NCBI GenBank assembly: GCA_000993595.1
Contig: LBWJ01000010.1
Location: 27,146-91,145 of the forward strand
Direction of reading: 5' to 3'
Source of the DNA: Candidatus Peregrinibacteria bacterium GW2011_GWC2_39_14
GTDB taxonomy: Bacteria > Patescibacteriota > Gracilibacteria > UBA1369 > UBA12463
DNA length: 64,000 nt
A program made the translations under genes and the position numbers. Positions 51,433 to 60,963 of this stretch are shown here, in pieces (position 1 is the stretch's first letter; each line of letters opens with the position of its first letter). The notes beneath the pieces are model-generated. The model was not told where the DNA came from and searched no databases. It saw only the letters and a list, made by a program, of their open reading frames with translations.

Positions 51433-52116
51433 TTAAAATTCCAAATCATTATCAGACGAAACTATATTAACATCACTGACTCCGTTCACCTTGTTCATTT
51501 CAGCTATAAATTCATTTAGCTTCTCCTCGTCTCTCAATTTAATATGAAACGTAAAAAACAAAAGAGAACCCTTCTCTTTGGCATCAACATTGAGCAAAGA
51601 TTGAGTTTTCGTATAACGATCAAACAAATCTTTAAATAAATTCCCGGAATGATGTTTGGACTCCATCCTAAACGATAGAACATACTCAAATTTTCTAAGT
51701 CCTCCAAAATTGGTTTTATACAAAACAAAGGCCAAACCACATACTACAATCACGCCAACAACACCGCTCGCAAAAGACTTAACGCCAACCGCAAGCCCCG
51801 TTGCTAAAGCAAAAAATATAAAAGCAATATCGCGAACATCCTTAACGGCAGTTCTAAATCGAATTATCGAAAATGCTCCAAAAATACCAATCGCTCTAGC
51901 TATGCTATCTTGTATCAAAGTAATTATTAAAGCGGTTACGACAGTCATAAGGATAATGGAAACGCTAAATGACTGTGAATACGAAAATCCTTTATGGGTT
52001 TTTCTGTAAGTCCAAGCTATAGCAAAACCGAGCGCAGTAGCGATCAAGAGCAAAATAGCTAATTGCAAAGGATCACCAAAAATCAATACCAAGGCTTTCT
52101 TTTTAAAAATATCCAT
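51433..52116 (-). CDS. DUF4956 membrane protein
   Basis: A 227-residue protein of DUF4956. Four N-terminal helices (about 12-130) include the family signature IFGAFSIIRFRTAVKDVRDIAFIFFALATGLAVGV, and the C-terminal 90 residues form a cytoplasmic alpha/beta domain (LSFRMESKHHSGNLFKDLF ... VNGVSDVNIVSS). DUF4956 is regularly encoded beside VTC polyphosphate polymerases and CotH proteins in bacteria, as here. A role in transporting or sensing the polymer is suspected but unproven. It lies 18 bases after the VTC gene. Confidence 0.92.
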   Translation of the reverse strand: MDIFKKKALVLIFGDPLQLAILLLIATALGFAIAWTYRKTHKGFSYSQSFSVSIILMTVVTALIITLIQDSIARAIGIFGAFSIIRFRTAVKDVRDIAFIFFALATGLAVGVKSFASGVVGVIVVCGLAFVLYKTNFGGLRKFEYVLSFRMESKHHSGNLFKDLFDRYTKTQSLLNVDAKEKGSLLFFTFHIKLRDEEKLNEFIAEMNKVNGVSDVNIVSSDNDLEF

Positions 52117-52134
52117 ATGTTTTTAGTTTAAAAA

Positions 52135-52875
52135 TTAAAAATAATTAGGGAAACCATAGCAAAACTCAACAGCTCCACAATATTTCGAAAACGTATCATG
52201 AGTAAGACCATACATCTCAATTATATCATGGAACCATTTTGGCATAGCGCCATTAAACTTCACCTCCATAACAGCCAAGTCACGATGTGCGCATTCGGAT
52301 TTAACGCTGAAATCAAAGTCTTTTATTTTTGCGAAACTCAAATCATAATCAAAAGTAACACGAAAATTCTTATCAAATTTTGAATAAAACGGCTTCCTTT
52401 TATAAGACACAAGAGTAACGGGCTTCATATGATATTTGGAAAAATCATAAACAAATTCATTAAAAAAATCATTTTTATAATTTTCCATACTGAAAAACGC
52501 AAAAGGATTACCGGCAAATAATTCAAAATCCTTAACTCTAACCATAGCTCTATCTTTTAATATGACTGAACCACTTTTACGTTTCAATTCAAAAAACACG
52601 ATATCATCACTGTTAAGCGTTTTTTTATAACTTCTTATACGAATTTTTTTCCTATCTATAAAACCGTCAAGTTTTTCATGATAACATTTAAAATGCGGCG
52701 AATCCATATATAGACTATGAACCTCATAATAACCGCTGTCTCCGACGTATTCATCCCAAATCATGTACTTCATTAACTGAGGAATGATTCTACCGACAAT
52801 GGCTTTTGGAATTTGATATTTGAATTCAAATCTTCTAAATGATAAAATTATGTTTTTACTAAATTTTAGCTTCAT
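52135..52875 (-). CDS. VTC-domain polyphosphate polymerase-like protein
   Basis: A 246-residue protein of the VTC fold (the tunnel enzyme that makes polyphosphate from ATP in yeast Vtc4). Tunnel-type residues are visible: RRFEFKYQIP at the start, a DSGYYEVHSLYMDSPHF segment, the basic pair KKIRIRSYKK (RxR), FFELKRKSG (ExKxK) and a C-terminal MEVKFNGAMPKWFHDII (EVKxNG). No membrane helix, so it would act in the cytoplasm. In many bacteria this gene is grouped with DUF4956 and CotH; the order cotH-vtc-DUF4956 here is that set. The gene begins four bases after the CotH stop. Confidence 0.92.
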   Translation of the reverse strand: MKLKFSKNIILSFRRFEFKYQIPKAIVGRIIPQLMKYMIWDEYVGDSGYYEVHSLYMDSPHFKCYHEKLDGFIDRKKIRIRSYKKTLNSDDIVFFELKRKSGSVILKDRAMVRVKDFELFAGNPFAFFSMENYKNDFFNEFVYDFSKYHMKPVTLVSYKRKPFYSKFDKNFRVTFDYDLSFAKIKDFDFSVKSECAHRDLAVMEVKFNGAMPKWFHDIIEMYGLTHDTFSKYCGAVEFCYGFPNYF

Positions 52876-52878
52876 AAA

Positions 52879-55800
52879 TCAATTTAATTTATTTAAAATG
52901 CCAACTCTGCCGTTTCCTGCATAATCCGGAAAATATTTCATCGTGACATTAAAGTCTCCCAAATCATCAAGCCAAAAAATATTTTCACCGGGATTGACAT
53001 CAACATTTCCGGTACCGCTAAACCCACCCTCAACATCTGAATGCTTTACGAAAATTTCACTATAATCGGTGCTCAGTTTTTCGCCTTTAAAGATGTTTTG
53101 ATATACAATCTGCTCTTTATTACCAAAAATCAAAGTATTCCAAACCTCTCCTCCCGCAGAACCAAAAATTTCTTTTTTCTGATAAGCGTTAATTCCAATG
53201 TCTCCGTTAATAATCGTATTATTTACAACAATTGGGTAAGACGAATCTTTTGACTCTATACCAATATGACAACCATCCATGAGATTATTCAAAATTAACG
53301 GCTTACTATTTTCCCCAACGCTAACGCCTTTATCACCGGATTTATACATATAATTATCTTTTATAAGCGTTGTACTGCCGGAAATATCAACAGAGTCATT
53401 GCCATTTTCTTCAAATTTGTTACCAACGACTTCACCGGACATAAAATCAAAATCAATCGCATCCGCACTATTTTTATAAAAATAAGAATTTAAAATCTTC
53501 GAATTTGAATATTTAAGATTAATTCCATCGTCTGAATGAGAAAACTTAAAAGAAGAATGATCAATCACTACATCGCTTGTATGATAAGCGGAAAACATGC
53601 CGGATAAATAAAGTCCGTTTATATAGGTCTCATTACCATGCTCTATATTAAAATATTTAAACGAACTCCCGCTGGCGCCATTTTCAACGATAGCAAATAC
53701 ACCAAACGGCTGTTCGGGATTTTCAGCTTTTATATAAATAGGCAAAGCCTCCGTGCCTTCGGCAATTACCCTGGAATAAGATAAAATCGAAACTCCGGGT
53801 GCCATGATTATCTTAGTACCCGGCTTTATTATCAAAGTTGCATTATAAGGAACAATAATGTCCTCGGAAACAAAAACATTCCCGCTTAAAGCTAAATTAC
53901 CATTATTCAAGTTAAAAACTTTATACCTATCAAAAGTATTCACGGGACTAAAATACTTTTCATCATCATAATACTGATTGGCATCGGCCACGGCATATTT
54001 AACATCATCAGAAGATAATTTAAGTCCGGTAACGGTATTTATAGCACCCAAATCAATAGAATCAATTGCGATGTGTCCTTTAAAATTTGTTGAAATATGT
54101 AAATCATATTCCGTTCTTTGAACCTTTAATTTTTTGTCCAAATCACTATTAAAAGTCAGGTTATTAAAAAAACCGGTTAAATCCATAACTCCATTATCAA
54201 ATGTATATTTTTTTCTATACAAAACGGGTCCATCAAATCTTCTCAGCTCAACATCAACCATTAATTTTGATGAAATTTGATTTTTTAAATTTACAATAAA
54301 ACGGTCAATCTTAATATCAGATAGCGATATAGGTAACATAACAAAATCAATCGAATTTTCTTTTTCAAATACATTCATAAATATTTTGCCAAAATTCAAA
54401 TCGTAAATGATTCTTTTTTTCAAAGACTCAAAAAAATCTAAATTACGATCGGGATTGGAGGAAGGAGCGCTATTAAGTTCAACATTAATAACACCAGGCG
54501 AAGCATATAGTTGCAAAGTTAACGCCGCGCTTAAAAATCTTTTCTTTAAATCTTCAAAATTAGCATCAACGCTTTTTATGAAATCGATAAGCCCTTTGTA
54601 TAAACTTTGCAACTTGGAATTATCGATTAATAGTGATTTATCAAAATCTTTAAGGTCATTATCGTACCTTGAAGTACAGGCCATATTATCGGTCTTATTG
54701 TCTTGATATTTAAAATATTTATCGATCGCCACATGATAACCGTTAAGATCATTAACAACAAAAATATCTTCATTATTTATCAAATTTAAACTGGAAATTT
54801 CGTTCTTAACGTTAAGGGTAAAATCATTTATAAAGTTGTATGGATAATCCAACGTCAACTCAAATTCATTGATTTCAGGATAAAAATCCTCATCTAAGTT
54901 TAAATAAAAATGCGAAGAATCTAACAAATTGGCTATATCGATTTCGCTTGACGCGCTAGCAATTTTTAAGAAACTAACCACCTCTCTGTCTTTATTTTTT
55001 AAAATTATTCTTACGCTCTGCCCCGGTAAAAATTTATTTTTAAAATTGATTTTAAAATTATTAATTTTCATTTCAGAAATGGAGATTGGATTTAACTTAA
55101 TTACAGACTTGGATGACCCCATGGCTTTCGGAAAAATTAAAAATTTGGAAGACAACAACTCTTTTTTTAAAAATTCCATATTGTGCTTCAAATAAGCCAA
55201 ATGAACAGGATTCCCAAATTGCCTATAGTCAATCCCTTCGTGCATCATGGCTAAAATGCTATTTTCAAAATCAACAACAGCCTTATTAAAATACGTATCA
55301 TCCTTAACGGCATCAAAAACTTTTTTATATTTCTCCTGTCTAAAACCGGGGTCGGAATTAAAATAAGAAAATATTTTTACAAAATCAGCCAATCTGTAGC
55401 CGGATAACCTATCGCAATAAACATGATTCGACTCGACTTCGACTAACAAATTCCTATATATAAACATGAATTCTTCGCTTGGCATTGGAACAAATTTCCC
55501 ATTTGTAGACCTATAAATCATCGCTAAATTATCACCAACAATATCGTGTGTGTTTAAAAATAAAGTAGTTATAGCCTCAAAATTTAACAAGTATTCCCGG
55601 TCAAAATAATCAAATAATCTTCTTGATTTATCTAAAAATAACCGCCGCAACAAATACAAAGAATAATTTATTTTTTCAACATTTTCGACCGGCTTTATTT
55701 CATTACGAGAAAGATTATAGTCCAAAAATGATTGATGCCCTTCTGCGGAAATAAAAACTGAAAAAAGATGATCAACGACAGGCTTTGTAATGAGATAACT

Positions 55801-57516
55801 GCTTGAAAATTCATTCCTCTCAACAAAGTCGGTATCTTTTGCAGGTCTAAAATAATAAGGTAAATATTTTTTGCTATTTAAAGAAAAAAACACCAATTTT
55901 TGCTCCAGAAAGTACACGTTAAATTTCTTCAAAAAATTATCAAACAAAACGGGTATATAACTACGGTCGCTAAATATTATTAAACTAAATTCATTGGAAC
56001 CATTTATAAATTCGTTTTTTGCAAGCTTAATTCTGTAAGATTTAACCTTAGCATCATAATGATTCATGCTATCACCATGAATTTTCACCTTAACGTCATA
56101 AGCATGATTATCAAAAATTAACTTGGCCTTTCTCCAATCGTTTAAACCATCGACTTTCACGGCCTGTTCAACACTCGCATTGGAAAAGTCTTCAAAGTAC
56201 TTCAGATCATTGCGGGACAATAACAAGGTAAATTTATCAATCTGCGTAGATAAAATTTCGCTATTTTTTTTTACATCAATCTGTATTTCAAAAGTATCTC
56301 CAAACCAAGCAATAAGCTCTTGCACCATACGAAGTTTTTCTATATATAAACCTTCTTCGGGGGGAGCGACTAAAGGAAAATTCAAACAAACAATCTCTCC
56401 GGGATAAGTAATTTTTGGCATCGGGATTCTATCGATCCCAAAATTACTTTTACTATCAACCGAACCCAAATAATAATCGTCCCCGCTAATCCACGTCTTA
56501 GTTCCGGTATTTTTTATAAAAAGGCTAACTAAATACACTTTACCGGCAATAACTTCACGAGGAAAATCAAAACCAACAATTTCACCGGCATAATCGGTAT
56601 TCCCGGTTAAATCTTTAATTATATTAAAATTTTCATCACCAATAGAATCAACAACCTCGATTGGCACGCTTACAATATCCCCAAACCACGCAACAAGTTC
56701 ACGCACCATCTGAAATTTCTGTATATATAAACCTTTCTTTGCCGGAGCGGTCATCTGAAATTTAAAATCCATAATTTCATTCTTTTGAATTTCATAAGAA
56801 TCAATCCTTATGGAAGACGAGAACTGCATTTTGTCTTCTGAAAAACCAAGAAAAACATTATTAAGCTTATTCCACAAAAAATTTCCGTTATTCCTAATGC
56901 TTAAATATACCGGATATGTTTTACCGGCAACCATCCTTTTTGGTATGGAAAAATCAACAATTTCCGCAGAATAATCTACGCTATCGCTCAAGCTTTTCTC
57001 GATTTTATAAGCAGACTTATACCGTTCATCTTTTGTAACTTCTATATTCATGTCTAAAGTGTCCCCAAACCAAGCAACGAATTCACGAACCATTCTAAAT
57101 TTTTGATTATACGTACCCTCTTTTTCAGGAGCTTTCATCTGAAATTTAAAATCCACAATTTCACCCTTGTGAACAGATTTTGGCAGACGAATTCTATAAG
57201 GCCTAAAATCGAACTTATTATCAACTTCACCAAGGAAGTATTTATCGAAAGCAGTCCATGAATTATCTCCTAAATTTTTAACGGTTATAGAAACCAAATA
57301 CGTTTCGCCTATTGTCATCTTGGAAGGCACGTTATACGACAATATTTCCGCATTATATCCAGGTAAATTCGAATTATCGATATCAGTGTTTTTTATAACT
57401 TTAATATCGACAAGCTTATTAGAAAAAATAAACAATAATACAGCGCAAAATATCAAAATTAGCAAAAAAAGGGCCAAAAAAACGCACTTATTTTTAGAAA
57501 TAACATTTTTTAACAT
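52879..57516 (-). CDS. CotH-domain surface protein with three NBR1-like Ig domains and beta-helix
   Basis: A 1545-residue protein. A signal anchor (CVFLALFLLILIFCAVLLFIF, residues about 11-31) is followed by three tandem Ig-like domains of about 100 residues (near 50-155, 180-285, 305-410). Each has VSITVKN-type strands and ends with KFRMVRE(F/L)VAWFGDT, the NBR1-type Ig pattern. A CotH region spans about 430-800: KVKIHGDSMNHYDAKVKSYRIKL is the R/H-G-(N/D)-S...KSyri-l motif. The HDIVGDNLAMIYRSTNGKFVPMP stretch stands where family members have N-D---N..., but the usual acidic PxWDxD end is replaced by PSEEF. A beta-rich middle and a C-terminal parallel beta-helix (about 1230-1500) follow. It overlaps the RmlC gene by seven bases. 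Confidence 0.9.
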   Translation of the reverse strand: MLKNVISKNKCVFLALFLLILIFCAVLLFIFSNKLVDIKVIKNTDIDNSNLPGYNAEILSYNVPSKMTIGETYLVSITVKNLGDNSWTAFDKYFLGEVDNKFDFRPYRIRLPKSVHKGEIVDFKFQMKAPEKEGTYNQKFRMVREFVAWFGDTLDMNIEVTKDERYKSAYKIEKSLSDSVDYSAEIVDFSIPKRMVAGKTYPVYLSIRNNGNFLWNKLNNVFLGFSEDKMQFSSSIRIDSYEIQKNEIMDFKFQMTAPAKKGLYIQKFQMVRELVAWFGDIVSVPIEVVDSIGDENFNIIKDLTGNTDYAGEIVGFDFPREVIAGKVYLVSLFIKNTGTKTWISGDDYYLGSVDSKSNFGIDRIPMPKITYPGEIVCLNFPLVAPPEEGLYIEKLRMVQELIAWFGDTFEIQIDVKKNSEILSTQIDKFTLLLSRNDLKYFEDFSNASVEQAVKVDGLNDWRKAKLIFDNHAYDVKVKIHGDSMNHYDAKVKSYRIKLAKNEFINGSNEFSLIIFSDRSYIPVLFDNFLKKFNVYFLEQKLVFFSLNSKKYLPYYFRPAKDTDFVERNEFSSSYLITKPVVDHLFSVFISAEGHQSFLDYNLSRNEIKPVENVEKINYSLYLLRRLFLDKSRRLFDYFDREYLLNFEAITTLFLNTHDIVGDNLAMIYRSTNGKFVPMPSEEFMFIYRNLLVEVESNHVYCDRLSGYRLADFVKIFSYFNSDPGFRQEKYKKVFDAVKDDTYFNKAVVDFENSILAMMHEGIDYRQFGNPVHLAYLKHNMEFLKKELLSSKFLIFPKAMGSSKSVIKLNPISISEMKINNFKINFKNKFLPGQSVRIILKNKDREVVSFLKIASASSEIDIANLLDSSHFYLNLDEDFYPEINEFELTLDYPYNFINDFTLNVKNEISSLNLINNEDIFVVNDLNGYHVAIDKYFKYQDNKTDNMACTSRYDNDLKDFDKSLLIDNSKLQSLYKGLIDFIKSVDANFEDLKKRFLSAALTLQLYASPGVINVELNSAPSSNPDRNLDFFESLKKRIIYDLNFGKIFMNVFEKENSIDFVMLPISLSDIKIDRFIVNLKNQISSKLMVDVELRRFDGPVLYRKKYTFDNGVMDLTGFFNNLTFNSDLDKKLKVQRTEYDLHISTNFKGHIAIDSIDLGAINTVTGLKLSSDDVKYAVADANQYYDDEKYFSPVNTFDRYKVFNLNNGNLALSGNVFVSEDIIVPYNATLIIKPGTKIIMAPGVSILSYSRVIAEGTEALPIYIKAENPEQPFGVFAIVENGASGSSFKYFNIEHGNETYINGLYLSGMFSAYHTSDVVIDHSSFKFSHSDDGINLKYSNSKILNSYFYKNSADAIDFDFMSGEVVGNKFEENGNDSVDISGSTTLIKDNYMYKSGDKGVSVGENSKPLILNNLMDGCHIGIESKDSSYPIVVNNTIINGDIGINAYQKKEIFGSAGGEVWNTLIFGNKEQIVYQNIFKGEKLSTDYSEIFVKHSDVEGGFSGTGNVDVNPGENIFWLDDLGDFNVTMKYFPDYAGNGRVGILNKLN

Positions 57517-58136
57517 ACAAAATAACTTGACCTATCATCATCCCTCCATGCAGACAAAGACAAACCCTGTTTGTCTTTCTCGGACAAGATAATATTTTTA
57601 GACATTTTATCAAACGTGCTTTTAACGCTAGTGTCACACAAAGACCAATCGATATCGCCTGAAATTGGTAAAATTGACGCTTCACATCCGGGGCTATACT
57701 CGCTTGAACAAAAATACTCAATCAAAGAATCTTCAAGAAAACACACGCCATGAGCAAAACCAACCGGAACCCAAATCCACTCTCCGTAATTTTGATCTAG
57801 AGACGATTTCAACTCATAACCAACGATTTTACCAAAATTAGGCGAATCTTTACGTATATCAAGGGCAAAATCAAACATTCGACCATAAACGAGTCGAACC
57901 AGTTTACCCATGCAAGGGTTCCATTGAAAATGCAATCCACGCATTACGTTCTTTTTTGAAAAACTTTCATTACACTGCAAAAACTGAACATTTTTCAAAA
58001 ATCCCATATCAACATTATTATCAAAATCGCTTCTCCTAAAAGGTTCTGTAAAATAGCCCCTATCATCCAAAAAACGCTCAAATCTAACGACCTTAACCTC
58101 TGATAATCCCAAAGTTTTTATTTCAATTATCTTCAT
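57510..58136 (-). CDS. dTDP-sugar 3,5-epimerase-like protein (RmlC family)
   Basis: A 208-residue cupin epimerase. It resembles RmlC through FLDDRGYFTEPFRRSDF, MRGLHFQWNPCMGKLVRLVYGRMFDFALDIRKDSPNFGK, WIWVPVGFAHGVCFLEDSLIEYFCSSEYSPGCEASI and DIDW, including the catalytic RGLHFQ histidine and the Tyr of YSPG. It may instead be a sugar 3-epimerase of related specificity. No RmlA, RmlB or RmlD is in this window, so the sugar cannot be fixed. It begins the - strand surface operon and overlaps the CotH gene by seven bases. Confidence 0.9.
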   Translation of the reverse strand: MKIIEIKTLGLSEVKVVRFERFLDDRGYFTEPFRRSDFDNNVDMGFLKNVQFLQCNESFSKKNVMRGLHFQWNPCMGKLVRLVYGRMFDFALDIRKDSPNFGKIVGYELKSSLDQNYGEWIWVPVGFAHGVCFLEDSLIEYFCSSEYSPGCEASILPISGDIDWSLCDTSVKSTFDKMSKNIILSEKDKQGLSLSAWRDDDRSSYFVC

Positions 58137-58287
58137 ATAAGCTCAATATTAAAAAAATTTACCGCGGAAATAATTATACATACCATGAATAATGTCAAAA
58201 AATGCGGCTTGAACACGAGCTGTTTTTGTATTTTAGTAAATAAGAACATTTGGTGTAAAATGGTTTCGTTACCCATCAAACGAAAGT
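58137..58287. promoter_or_regulatory. Divergent promoter region between the two surface operons
   Basis: Minus strand: TTGACA (58193-58198) and TATAAT (58173-58178) with a short 14-base spacer, towards rmlC. Plus strand: TAAAAT near 58256-58261, about 25 bases before the ABC permease ATG. Both are candidates only. Confidence 0.45.
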
Positions 58288-59097
58288 ATGAAATATATTA
58301 GAATGATTTTCGACTTTGTCAAAGAAATCTATAAAAATAAATTTGTCGTATATCAACTCACAAAAAGAGACTATAAAAATAAGTACATAGGCTCGTTTTT
58401 AGGCTTTATATGGACAATAATCCAACCGCTGGTAATGATTTTAGTTTTATGGTTTGTATTCACCAAAGCATTCAACAGCGGACCGATCAGAGACATCCCG
58501 TTTTCAGTATGGCTCACAATAGGACTTGTTCCATGGTATTTTTTTTCAGAAGCACTAACGACTTCAACGAGCGCACTACAAGAATATTCATATTTGGTTA
58601 AAAAAGTACAATTTCAAACGGCTATTTTACCGATAATAAAACTGTTATCAGCATTCATCACTCATATTATTTTTATAATTATAGGAATAATAATTTTATT
58701 GATAAACGATGTCGGTTTTTCGATATATTGGCTACAGGCTTTTTATTATTTAATAGCAATGTTTATTCTATTGGTCGGTTTAAGCTGGATAACGTCAGCA
58801 ATACAGGTTTTTGTAAAAGATACAGCGCAAATCATAAGTGTAATACTACAATTTGGCTTCTGGCTAACGCCGATTCTATGGGATTTTAAAATTTTACCTG
58901 AAAAATATGATTATATTTTAAAAACAAACCCAATGTTTTACATCATGGAAGGCTACAGAAACAGCTTTATTTATCATGCCCCCTTTTGGGAAGCAAAAAA
59001 TGAAATAATATACTTTTGGACCACCACAATAATAATTCTGCTTATCGGAATCATTATTTTTAAAAAATTAAAACCGCATTTCGCAGACGTACTATAA
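58288..59097 (+). CDS. ABC-2 polysaccharide export permease (Wzm-like)
   Basis: A 269-residue membrane component of an O-antigen/teichoic-acid-type exporter. Six helices are evident. The N-terminus has the family's KEIYKNKFVVYQLTKRDYKNKYIGSFLGFIWTIIQPLVMILVLWFVF pattern (RD-k-rY-gS-LG--W---PL), and the ISVILQFGFWLTPILWDFKILPEKYDYILKTNPMFYIMEGYR segment near the C-terminus is equally typical. It acts with the ATPase encoded 16 bases downstream. Together they move a lipid-linked glycan across the membrane. Confidence 0.95.
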   Translation: MKYIRMIFDFVKEIYKNKFVVYQLTKRDYKNKYIGSFLGFIWTIIQPLVMILVLWFVFTKAFNSGPIRDIPFSVWLTIGLVPWYFFSEALTTSTSALQEYSYLVKKVQFQTAILPIIKLLSAFITHIIFIIIGIIILLINDVGFSIYWLQAFYYLIAMFILLVGLSWITSAIQVFVKDTAQIISVILQFGFWLTPILWDFKILPEKYDYILKTNPMFYIMEGYRNSFIYHAPFWEAKNEIIYFWTTTIIILLIGIIIFKKLKPHFADVL

Positions 59098-59113
59098 ACA
59101 AGCCACAAAACTT

Positions 59114-60421
59114 ATGTCAGATATCGCAGTAAAAACGGAAAATCTATCCAAATCATATAAACTATATAAAAATCCTATAGATAGACTCAAGGAATCGTTA
59201 AATCCATTTCGCAAAAAATACCATCATGATTTTTTTGCCCTAAAAAACATAAGTTTTGAAATAAAAAAAGGTGAAACGATAGGAATAATAGGTAGAAACG
59301 GTTCAGGCAAATCAACTCTATTAAAAATAATCACAAAAGTTTTAACGCCAACGGAAGGAAACGTAATAACAAAAGGTAAAATTTCAGCGCTTTTGGAACT
59401 TGGAGCCGGCTTCAATCCGGAATTAAATGGAATGGAAAACATTTATTTCAACGGCGCCATAATGGGGTACACAAAAAAAGAAATAGATAAAAAACTGGAC
59501 AATATAACGTCTTTTGCAGATATAGGAGAATTTATAGAACAACCTGTAAAAACATATTCAAGCGGCATGTTTGTCAGATTAGCGTTTGCAGTTGCTACAA
59601 ACGTTGATCCCGAAATATTAATAATTGATGAAGCACTATCCGTTGGAGACATGTTTTTTCAAGCAAAATGCATGGCGAAAATGAAAAAAATGATAGATAA
59701 AGGAATAACCCTTATATTCGTAAGCCATGATACGGGAGCCATAAAAAGCATATGCCAAAGAAGCATATTGCTAGACGAAGGAAGCATAGTAGATTTCGAT
59801 AAATCAGATAAAATCGTAGAAAAATACTTTGTAATGAAAGTACAAAACAATCAAAAAACAATACAACCACAAACTAAAGCAGCTCTCAAATCGTTAAATA
59901 AAGAAACTAAACATAAAATATTCTCAAATTCCGATCAATTTACTAAACGCGCCTCTTACCAAAGAATACAAAACGGCATGGCAAATTTTGTGAACATACA
60001 ACTGCTTGATGAAAACGAAAATGTCATACAACACGTAGAGTACGAACAAAACGTAATTTTAAGGATGGCATTACAAATTAATAACGATATGGAAAAATTA
60101 GCTTATGGGTATCACATAAGAGATAAAAACGGTATTGATGTCGTATACTCAGACAGCATCATAGAAGACAAAAATATATTAAATCTTAAAAAAGGAAGTA
60201 AATATATTATAGACTGGAGATTCAAGAGCTCGCTAATTCATGGAATATATAACGTCGCATGTGTATTATCTGTCCCAATCGATATAGCGAGTTCTAAAGT
60301 TGATTTTGTAGACTTTATACCTATAGCAACACAATTTGAAGCAGAGCCTAGAAAAAAATCTTATTTGTACGGAAATGTGCACTGGGACAATACAATTAAT
60401 ATACAAGGAATATCGCCTTAA
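59114..60421 (+). CDS. ABC-type polysaccharide export ATPase (Wzt-like)
   Basis: The 435-residue ATPase of the exporter. Walker A IGRNGSGKST near 60, signature YSSGMFVRLAFAVA near 140, Walker B ILIIDEALSVGD and the H-loop FVSHD. The N-terminus (SKSYKLYKNPIDRLKESLNPF) is typical of Wzt/TagH. Residues from about 270 on form a C-terminal beta-sandwich (VNIQLLDENENVIQHVEYEQNVILRMALQINNDMEKLAYGYHIRDKNGIDVVYSDS), the Wzt carbohydrate-binding domain that reads the glycan's terminal modification. That fits the nearby methyltransferases, which could cap the chain. Confidence 0.95.
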   Translation: MSDIAVKTENLSKSYKLYKNPIDRLKESLNPFRKKYHHDFFALKNISFEIKKGETIGIIGRNGSGKSTLLKIITKVLTPTEGNVITKGKISALLELGAGFNPELNGMENIYFNGAIMGYTKKEIDKKLDNITSFADIGEFIEQPVKTYSSGMFVRLAFAVATNVDPEILIIDEALSVGDMFFQAKCMAKMKKMIDKGITLIFVSHDTGAIKSICQRSILLDEGSIVDFDKSDKIVEKYFVMKVQNNQKTIQPQTKAALKSLNKETKHKIFSNSDQFTKRASYQRIQNGMANFVNIQLLDENENVIQHVEYEQNVILRMALQINNDMEKLAYGYHIRDKNGIDVVYSDSIIEDKNILNLKKGSKYIIDWRFKSSLIHGIYNVACVLSVPIDIASSKVDFVDFIPIATQFEAEPRKKSYLYGNVHWDNTINIQGISP

Positions 60422-60424
60422 ATT

Positions 60425-60955
60425 ATGCAAAAATTACACATAGGATGCGGAGACATATACTTTAAAGGATGGACAAATGTCGACTTGGAATCAAACAAAG
60501 CCGACTTAAAATGGAATATGCTAAATCCGCTACCATATAAACACGATTCAATCGATTTTATATACAATGAACATTTTATAGAACACCTAACGGTCGAGGA
60601 AGGATTGGGAGTAATAAAAAATTTTCACAAAATTTTAAAACAAGGAGGAGCTCTCCGCATTGCAACAATAGATCTGGATTACATAGTCCATAAATATAAT
60701 TTCTTTTGGAAAAATCAAGACTGGATTAAAACACATAAATACCAATGGATCAAAACAAAAGCGGAAATGATGAACATTTGTTTTCACGAATGGGGACATA
60801 AATATTTATACAACGAAGAAGAGCTTAAAAGAAGGCTCAAAGAAGCGGGATTTAAAAAAATAAAAAGCGTAAAATTTAACAAAAGCGATTTTGAAGAATT
60901 AAAGAACAAGGAAACAAGAAAAGACTCCAAGTTAATTCTAGAAGCCATAAAATAA
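60425..60955 (+). CDS. SAM-dependent methyltransferase, glycan-cluster type
   Basis: A 176-residue protein of the small Methyltransf_11-like group found in glycan clusters. It starts KLHIGCGDIYFKGWTNVDLES (SAM motif with the GW-N-D tail), then MLNPLPYKHDSIDFIYNEHFIEHL and FHKILKQGGALRIATIDLDYI, the second-motif and post-motif strands. It is shorter than full methyltransferases, and the C-terminus is a helix pair with FHEWGHKYLYNEEELKRRLKEAGF. Its position after wzt suggests modification of the exported glycan or an associated sugar. Confidence 0.88.
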   Translation: MQKLHIGCGDIYFKGWTNVDLESNKADLKWNMLNPLPYKHDSIDFIYNEHFIEHLTVEEGLGVIKNFHKILKQGGALRIATIDLDYIVHKYNFFWKNQDWIKTHKYQWIKTKAEMMNICFHEWGHKYLYNEEELKRRLKEAGFKKIKSVKFNKSDFEELKNKETRKDSKLILEAIK

Positions 60956-60963
60956 TAATAGCT

